From positions 1 through 20,070 of the forward strand of contig DAOVGK010000031.1 of assembly GCA_030672445.1 (NCBI GenBank): a DNA stretch of 20,070 nt, written 5' to 3'. Made by a program: the position numbers and the translations under genes. The notes beneath the pieces are model-generated. The model did not search any database, was not told where the DNA came from, and worked only from the letters and a program-made list of their open reading frames with translations. This DNA is from Candidatus Aerophobota bacterium (GTDB taxonomy: Bacteria > Aerophobota > Aerophobia > Aerophobales > AE-B3A). The first letter of the stretch is position 1; every line of letters starts with the position of its first letter. This document shows positions 15,076-20,070 of this stretch, piece by piece.

Positions 15076-16380
15076 CTATTTTTTTAAACGACTTTTTACA
15101 AAATCCCACTCGATGTTTTTTACACCTTTAGGTGGAGGATAGTCGGAAAGTATTTTTCTTAACCCATCTTCCATAAAAGATATTGCCTTTTCCATGTTCC
15201 ATTGGCCAGTTACAAAATTGGAGACCGCATCACGAGCAACTGTTTCTGCCATGGTGCCGGCTGGTATTCTCCACCAGATAAGAGCCCCTCGATCAGAAGC
15301 TTCTTTATGCGGATATAGTTTTGATTGCTTAACCTCAGCTTTTCCCCATACAGATTTTCTCGATGGAAGAATTGAATATTCCACAAAGTTACGGAATTGT
15401 TTTTCCTTGCTGGTATAAAATTTTATCCATTCCCATGCAGCATCTTTATGCTTTGCAGCTTTCGGAATGCCTATATCCCATGAGGATAGATTTGATAACC
15501 CGGTTTTTTCATATGGCAAGGGAAAAAGAGCCCATTTACCAACAACTTTAGACTTTTCTGGATTATCCCCATTGGGAGCAATTCCAAGTGTTGGCCAAGA
15601 GAGAGCAACTGCCGCCTTTCCACTTAGAAATGCCGCATCTGACTCAGGGAGACCCCATGAAGGAGCAGCTGGATCTGAGTAATAGAACCATCTCTTTACA
15701 ATTCTAAGTGCCTCTCTTGTTTCGGGAGAATCAATGGTAATATTCCAATTCTCATCTGCCCAAGTTCCACCCAGAGACCAGTGTACACACATCCATAAAC
15801 CACTGAACTGCTCTTTTACACCCGGAATTGCCATTCCATAGAACCCTTTTTTAGGATTATGAACCTTATCCAATATTGTAAACAGTTCATCCCACGTATC
15901 TGGTATTTCCTTCAGCAGGTCTGTACGGTAAGCTAAAATTTGAGGAGTGTTTGAAAATGGGATGCCCATAATTCTTCCAGCCCATTTACCTGATTGTTCC
16001 CATAATCCTGGAATTACATCTTCCGCATCCCAGTTGTCTCGCTCTATATAGGGCCTAAGATCAATTAGATACGGTTCAGATTCACCGTCCCATTGGCAGG
16101 CAGGTGTGACAACGTCATAAGTGGTATCACCTGTACTGAGAGCAATACCCATTTTCTCGTAAAGAGTGAGATATGGATAATCTACCACCAGAAGTTCAAT
16201 ACCAGTTTTTTCTTTAAATTCGGCGGCATATGCTTTGGCTGCTTCAGCATACGTTGCGGAGAAATAAAGAGCTGTTATTTTTTGACCAGCGTAGGGTTTG
16301 CTCGTCTCTCCAGCAAACAATGTAGGAGAAACACCCATTATTAGCGTTATAACCAGAAAGATTAATACTAATTTTCTCAT
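15076..16380 (-). CDS. Extracellular sugar-binding protein of ABC transporter
   Basis: This 434-residue family 1 solute-binding protein captures a carbohydrate outside the membrane and hands it to the permeases. The signal peptide MRKLVLIFLVITLIMGVSPT ends with a likely cut at LFA-GE; it has no lipobox cysteine, so the mature protein should be periplasmic and soluble, which suggests a diderm. Typical lobes are KITALYFSATYAEAAKAYAA, WDELFTILDKVHNPKKGFYG, and the later AAFLSGKAAVALSWPTLG and SSWDIGIPKAAKHKDAAWEW. ATG 16380 is used, not the GTG-like start 27 nt upstream, because GAGGAGA lies about 9 nt before it. The duplicated leader sits just upstream. Confidence 0.92.
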   Translation of the reverse strand: MRKLVLIFLVITLIMGVSPTLFAGETSKPYAGQKITALYFSATYAEAAKAYAAEFKEKTGIELLVVDYPYLTLYEKMGIALSTGDTTYDVVTPACQWDGESEPYLIDLRPYIERDNWDAEDVIPGLWEQSGKWAGRIMGIPFSNTPQILAYRTDLLKEIPDTWDELFTILDKVHNPKKGFYGMAIPGVKEQFSGLWMCVHWSLGGTWADENWNITIDSPETREALRIVKRWFYYSDPAAPSWGLPESDAAFLSGKAAVALSWPTLGIAPNGDNPEKSKVVGKWALFPLPYEKTGLSNLSSWDIGIPKAAKHKDAAWEWIKFYTSKEKQFRNFVEYSILPSRKSVWGKAEVKQSKLYPHKEASDRGALIWWRIPAGTMAETVARDAVSNFVTGQWNMEKAISFMEDGLRKILSDYPPPKGVKNIEWDFVKSRLKK

Positions 16381-16411
16381 AATTTTATCTCCTCGTATAA
16401 TAGACATGGTC

Positions 16412-16606
16412 CATTTTTCTGTGGAAAGCTCCTAAAAGAGAAATTAATCTTTCAACACTTTCTTTCTTGTAAAGCTTTCCTTTCCCAAGCTAAGAGGCCT
16501 ATTTATTTTCTTATCTCATCACCTCCTCCGGCCCTATTTTTAGCTCTTCTCTTAACAAGGATCTAACTTCACTACTAATTATTATTAACATATTTTTTTT
16601 TGTTAA
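16412..16606 (-). repeat. Copy A of a duplicated ~190-bp promoter/leader segment
   Basis: This segment matches 17935-18124 at roughly 80% identity by hand alignment. It fills nearly all the space upstream of the binding-protein gene, ending about 30 nt before its ATG, and begins at the stop of the epimerase gene. On the minus strand it opens with TTAACA (16606-16601) and AATAAT (16583-16578) spaced by 17 nt, a fair promoter. The transcribed part can form AGCTAA...TTAGCT with an inner GGCC...GGCC arm, plus a GGAAAGC...GCTTTCC pairing. A 22-codon ATG frame is open in it, without a ribosome binding site. Confidence 0.7.
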
Positions 16607-17799
16607 GTGCCTGCTGCTTTTGGTTTTTTATTCATTTCTTCCAGTAGCTGCATACAGTAAAGCAAGGCACGAGGTAAATGGAACGGTCCCTTCCACATTG
16701 ATCCTTTAAGTTTAAGAGAGACTGTTCCATCCCGGTGTAAGTATCCGAACCATTCACCAAATTTTGGGTCAGGAAAGTGATTAAAAGTATAAGTATGAAT
16801 TTTCTCATACCAATCTAAATATTCTTTCTCTCTTGAGATATAATAAGCCAATAATAAAGCATACAAAGCTTCAGTGTGAGGCCACCAGAGTTTCATATCC
16901 CATTCTAACTGTTCAGGGGGTTTTCCTTTAATATCAACGAAGTATAATATTCCTCCGTATTTTTTATCCCACCCCCTCTCAAGAGACCAATTAAGAATTT
17001 GCAAAGCTCTTTCTGTAATTTTTCTATCACCTCTTTTTACAGCTTCTCGTAAACAAAACCATACTGATTCAATGGCATGACCGGGATTTACACATCGCCC
17101 TTCAGGAGAATCAATAATTTCTCCATTTTTACCTACAGTCTCAAGGAGTGCTCCTACTTCATCTTTAGCATGAACATGAAGAATCTCATTGAGGTTTTGA
17201 GCAATAATCTCGTCAAAACGTTCATCGCCAACCACTTCGCGCATCTCTTGGGTTGTAGCTATCATAATCATAGGTATTGCATGTGTTTTAATTGGATAGT
17301 TCTCAGCGTAGATATTTGTACTGAGCATTTTTGGATCTTTTAACCAGGAAACAACATTCCAAAATGTTTTAATGCTTAAGTTTAAAGCCTCTTCATCACC
17401 AGATGCTTTAGCAAACTGAGCAAGACCAATAATGATAAAAGTTTCTGAGAAAATACTCCAGGGCTTATGAATAGGTTTTCCCTCTCGGGAAACTCTAAAA
17501 TATACTCTTTCATTTGAATCAAAAGCATATTTCTTAATGAAATCTGCACCAATTTTTGCTGATTGTAACCATTCTTCTCTTTTTTCAACTGTGTTATAAA
17601 GTTTGGCAAAAAGCCACGTTTCTCTTCCCTGAACCCACATATATTTATCTGTTCCATAGATAGACCCATCTCGATCGAGAAGTGTTAGATACCCTCCAAA
17701 TTCTCTATCAAGTGAATGCTTTAGCCAAAAAGGAATTACATCATCTAAGAGTTGATCTCTGTAGAATGGCTCCAACTCCCTAAAATTTTTTATATCCAC
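16603..17799 (-). CDS. AGE-family epimerase/isomerase (N-acylglucosamine 2-epimerase-like)
   Basis: This 398-residue cytoplasmic (alpha/alpha)6-barrel enzyme is of the N-acylglucosamine 2-epimerase / cellobiose 2-epimerase type. Visible are WVQGRETWLFAKLY (55-68, substrate-binding R59), H173 in KTHAIPMIMI, H241 in PGHAIESVWFCLREA, and H308 in WWPHTEALYAL, matching the catalytic histidines. It would epimerise or isomerise a sugar, probably one brought in by the adjacent transporter. Start choice: the frame continues back to a TTG at 17862 and an ATG at 17832, both with poor sites. GTG 17799 has AAAGGAG 6 nt upstream and gives the usual family length. Which sugar it acts on cannot be decided. 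Confidence 0.88.
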   Translation of the reverse strand: MDIKNFRELEPFYRDQLLDDVIPFWLKHSLDREFGGYLTLLDRDGSIYGTDKYMWVQGRETWLFAKLYNTVEKREEWLQSAKIGADFIKKYAFDSNERVYFRVSREGKPIHKPWSIFSETFIIIGLAQFAKASGDEEALNLSIKTFWNVVSWLKDPKMLSTNIYAENYPIKTHAIPMIMIATTQEMREVVGDERFDEIIAQNLNEILHVHAKDEVGALLETVGKNGEIIDSPEGRCVNPGHAIESVWFCLREAVKRGDRKITERALQILNWSLERGWDKKYGGILYFVDIKGKPPEQLEWDMKLWWPHTEALYALLLAYYISREKEYLDWYEKIHTYTFNHFPDPKFGEWFGYLHRDGTVSLKLKGSMWKGPFHLPRALLYCMQLLEEMNKKPKAAGT

Positions 17800-17934
17800 A
17801 TCAAACTCCTTTCCCTGTAAGATGTAACTCATTCTCTGAAACAAAGATTTCCAAAGAATCAAGAGAGTTAAGGATTTATTCCTTCCCTAAATAACTAAGA
17901 GAAATTTTCTTTTATTTTCCAAATTGACTTAATT

Positions 17935-18124
17935 CATTTTTCTGTAGAAAGTTTCCAAAAGAGAAACTAATCTTTCAATACTTTTTTCTCTGGAAAGCCT
18001 TCCTTTACCAAGATAATGGGCTTATTTATTTCTATTTCTTACCCCCTCTTGGCCCTGTTTTTAGCTCTTTTCTTATCAAGGATCTAACTTCATTACTAAT
18101 TGTTAGCAAATTTTTTTTTGTCAA
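17935..18124 (-). repeat. Copy B of the duplicated ~190-bp promoter/leader segment
   Basis: This is the second copy of the segment at 16412-16606. It ends 135 nt before the preferred epimerase start. On the minus strand it begins with a perfect TTGACA (18124-18119); the hexamer 17 nt on is a weak AATTAG. The arm seen in copy A is kept in altered form: GGGC pairs with GCCC where copy A pairs GGCC with GGCC, while AGCTAA faces TTATCT with one mismatch. The best-kept core is AAGGATCTAACTTCA (plus strand). The rest of 17863-18464 holds the small broken frame described separately and nothing else recognised. Confidence 0.7.
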
Positions 18125-18341
18125 GAGGCACTTTTTGAGAAAAATTGCTTCTTTTGCCCTCTCAGAGGAGAAAAGAGTCTCTTCTGAAATAGCTTTATTC
18201 CCTGAGTAAAGAAGGTCAGGCCAGTCATTTAAGGACACATTTAGTCCTTCAACACAAGTTTCTGGCAGAGATTACCAAAGAGGCAAGAAGAGTAAAGAAG
18301 TCACTTTTTAGCTTATCCTTTCCGCCAGTGAACAACTTCAT
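18032..18341 (-). pseudogene. Possible small frameshifted gene upstream of the epimerase
   Basis: An ATG at 18341 with AAGGAG 8 nt upstream encodes 30 residues starting MKLFTGGKDKLKSDFFTLLA and ends at TGA 18251-18249. Shifting by one base there continues into VEGLNVSLNDWPDLLYSGNK and on to EVRSLIRKELKTGP, ending at 18032. The good start site and the protein-like sequence across the shift suggest a gene of about 100 codons with one frameshift. The last third overlaps repeat copy B, whose partner also keeps an EVRSLLREELKIGP reading. I recognise no family. Two unrelated chance frames remain possible. Confidence 0.35.
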
Positions 18342-18464
18342 CAATTTTTCTCCTTTTTGGTGGGTCTGGTATCTTTCCATTTACACTTCCTGATAAACTT
18401 TTATCTTAATTCTTACTCTATCGCAGCTTGGTCTTCATTTATCTATCATCTCATTTAATTTTAG

Positions 18465-19514
18465 CTAAGCTATAAATTTTCCCTCTTTCATAACTACCTC
18501 GCCATCAAATTTCATCGTTGGTTTGGGAACGACAAAATCCTGATGGAGATCTGATGTTACCTTACCACCCATATGGGAGCTGTCCCCTATTGCGATATGA
18601 ACTGTCCCTCTTATTTTTTCAGACTCAAGGACATTATCAGGGCGTCTGGCATTTGGATTCGTTCCGATACCCAGTTCAGCACAGTTTCTCCGAGAGATAT
18701 AGGGCTCCTCATTTTTTTCAAAGGTAAGCATCTCTCTGAATTTGTCACCTACCTTCCCTCCACCGATAATCTCTATCACCTTTCCCTCTTTGAAAACAAA
18801 TGTCATATTTTCTGTAAGGTTTGCAAACCATCTTTTTTTAACGACCAAACTTCCATTTGTCGTTCCTTCTAAGGGAACAGTATAAACCTCGCCAGCGGGT
18901 AGATTTCCAAATGCGCCTTTTTCTTTAAGTATACCATCATCGATATTGCCGTACCTTCCCTCCAAGCTAAATCTTGGATTTGTTCCATCTGGAGATGTTA
19001 TGATAACCTCATTTGCGGGATTAATCACCTTTACTATCTTTTCGCATTCCTCATGTATCTTTGTGTAGTCTGTGGCCATTGGTCCTCCTGGATAGAACAT
19101 CTCAGAGACAAAAGTAGGCATGCTTGCAATGCGATTGCCTGATTTGGAAGCATCTTCTCGTGCTTTTGTATGGGAAAGTGAATAGCTTGTTATAGCAACT
19201 ACTACATCAGCTTCCTTCGTTTTTTCCTCAACTTCTTTTCCAGCCTCTGTACCATCCCTTCCTACGGAGGGGTATGGGTAAAATTCCACATTGCAATCTA
19301 GAAAGCTTTCCTTAGATATCTCACTTACCATTTTTGCAAGTAAAGATCTTTCAATCATCTCGTAAATTTCTTTGCTTTCCTTTTTTATCCATTCTTCCGC
19401 GGTTGGTATGTCTGTAACCACAACCAGCTTTTCACCACTTTTGATACCCATATTCACCTTGAACATATCTATTACACCTTGCTCAATTTTTTCTTTTTTT
19501 ACCGTAATCCTCAC
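18465..19514 (-). CDS. M29-type metallo-aminopeptidase
   Basis: This 349-residue cytoplasmic enzyme resembles thermophilic aminopeptidases of family M29, which remove N-terminal residues using two metal ions. Visible signatures are LPAGEVYTVP (E209), NCAELGIGTNP (E280), GTVHIAIGD (H306) and SDLHQDFVVPKP (H324, D326), all expected ligands or neighbours. The start is uncertain. The longest frame begins with GTG 19514, but the only ribosome-binding-like sequence, GAGGTGAGG, overlaps that codon. It has its own promoter about 30 nt upstream. It lies between two sugar transporters; peptide turnover has no obvious tie to them. Confidence 0.85.
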   Translation of the reverse strand: MRITVKKEKIEQGVIDMFKVNMGIKSGEKLVVVTDIPTAEEWIKKESKEIYEMIERSLLAKMVSEISKESFLDCNVEFYPYPSVGRDGTEAGKEVEEKTKEADVVVAITSYSLSHTKAREDASKSGNRIASMPTFVSEMFYPGGPMATDYTKIHEECEKIVKVINPANEVIITSPDGTNPRFSLEGRYGNIDDGILKEKGAFGNLPAGEVYTVPLEGTTNGSLVVKKRWFANLTENMTFVFKEGKVIEIIGGGKVGDKFREMLTFEKNEEPYISRRNCAELGIGTNPNARRPDNVLESEKIRGTVHIAIGDSSHMGGKVTSDLHQDFVVPKPTMKFDGEVVMKEGKFIA

Positions 19515-19538
19515 CTCTTTATTAAAAGACTTAAATAC

Positions 19539-19567
19539 AATTTACAACAACTTAGAAATTCTGTCAA
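19539..19567 (-). promoter_or_regulatory. Promoter of the aminopeptidase gene
   Basis: On the minus strand a perfect TTGACA (19567-19562) is followed after 17 nt by TAAATT (19544-19539), four of six bases matching the -10 consensus. Transcription would begin near 19532, leaving a leader of only about 18 nt before the GTG at 19514. Confidence 0.55.
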
Positions 19568-19660
19568 ATTTAAAAGGGAAGCCATTTTATAAGTTCCTTG
19601 GAAGGCTGGAAAGGATACACCTTGAAAACTCAATTATTAGAGCCTAAGGTGGTTATCTGT

Positions 19661-20070
19661 TTATCCCTTTATGGCTCCACCAGCCAAGCCCTGGACCAGT
19701 TGTTTTTCAATCAAAATAAATAAAATTATAACAGGAGCAACGGCGAACAGAGAAGCTGCTGTAAGATACTGCCACTGCATTCCCACCTCCCAACAAGATC
19801 ATAAAGACCCAGTGTTAATGGTTTTTTTGCCGCACTATTGATAAGGGTTAGGGCAAACATAAACTCATTCCAGGAAGCAATGAAGGTGTGAATAAGAGTA
19901 GTCACAACTCCAGGTATAGCAATGGGTAAGGTAACATGGATTATGGTTTTTAAACGACTACATCCATCTATAAGAGCGGCTTCCTCTATTTCCATAGGAA
20001 TAGTGGAAAAGTAACCATTAAGCATCCAGATGGAAAATGCCAGAGTAAATACAGTGTTCACAATAACCAA
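19661..20070 (-). pseudogene. Frameshifted 3' part of a MalG-type sugar ABC permease (5' end outside window)
   Basis: The frame from the right edge carries a good EAA loop (EIEEAALIDGCSRLKTIIHV, then TLPIAIPG) and KPLTLGLYDLVGRWE. It then runs into an unrelated tail that stops at 19726. Around 19778-19782 (GGGAATGCAG on the coding strand) a missing base explains this. The other frame continues as QWQYLTAASLFAVAPVIILF and ends KQLVQGLAGGAIKG at TAA 19663-19661, exactly the expected MalG C-terminus. An extra A, making GAAATG, would restore the protein. It is either a recent inactivating deletion or a base-calling error. It belongs to a second transporter, separate from the one at 13-16 kb. Confidence 0.88.

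Noticed and set aside
19726..20070. Programmed ribosomal frameshift in the permease
   Set aside because: No slippery heptamer or downstream structure stands out; a lost A is simpler.
1..20070. CRISPR array, rRNA or prophage
   Set aside because: No regularly spaced direct repeats, rRNA-like sequence, integrase or structural phage gene was seen.

Overview
The window is bacterial DNA, probably from an uncultured anaerobe. The reasons are ferredoxin-type 4Fe-4S proteins, a formate-tetrahydrofolate ligase, good Shine-Dalgarno sites and near-consensus sigma70-type promoters. No rRNA, tRNA or CRISPR array is visible and I cannot name a phylum. It falls into three blocks.

Block 1 (1-2290, all minus strand) is a defence-type operon: an AbiEi-like regulator/antitoxin with a PD-(D/E)XK-looking N-terminus, an AbiEii-like nucleotidyltransferase, a small excisionase-type HTH protein, and the first codons of another gene leaving the window (perhaps a type I DNA methylase). 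A TTGACA-17-TATACT promoter with repeated CTTTTAC half-sites precedes it. Positions 2289-2744 hold no intact gene, only weak coding remnants.

Block 2 (2745-10334) is housekeeping and central metabolism. A DUF362/ferredoxin protein (minus) diverges from a folE-fhs-folD operon (plus). This operon supplies folate one-carbon chemistry; its FolD has substitutions at two active-site positions. A 152-bp palindromic, MITE-like element sits between folD and holA (DNA polymerase III delta, minus). Then come a Gfo/Idh/MocA oxidoreductase and a xylose-isomerase-like TIM-barrel protein, both minus.

Block 3 (10318-20070, minus) is visibly more AT-rich and looks like an accessory sugar-use region. In transcription order it holds a frameshifted 3' part of one ABC permease (window edge), an M29-type aminopeptidase, an AGE-family epimerase, a sugar-binding protein, two ABC permeases and two UroD-family proteins. 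It ends in two gene remnants: a frameshifted UroD N-terminus and an unidentified C-terminus. No ABC ATPase is present. A segment of about 190 bp is duplicated, one copy upstream of the epimerase and one upstream of the binding protein, and may be a shared promoter/leader. The likely theme is import and epimerisation or oxidation of a sugar, with UroD-like (possibly corrinoid-linked methyltransferase) proteins of unknown substrate.

The most unusual items are the duplicated leader, the FolD active-site changes, the AbiE-like module with an endonuclease-like antitoxin N-terminus, and the scar at 10.3-10.8 kb where composition changes and two broken genes meet.
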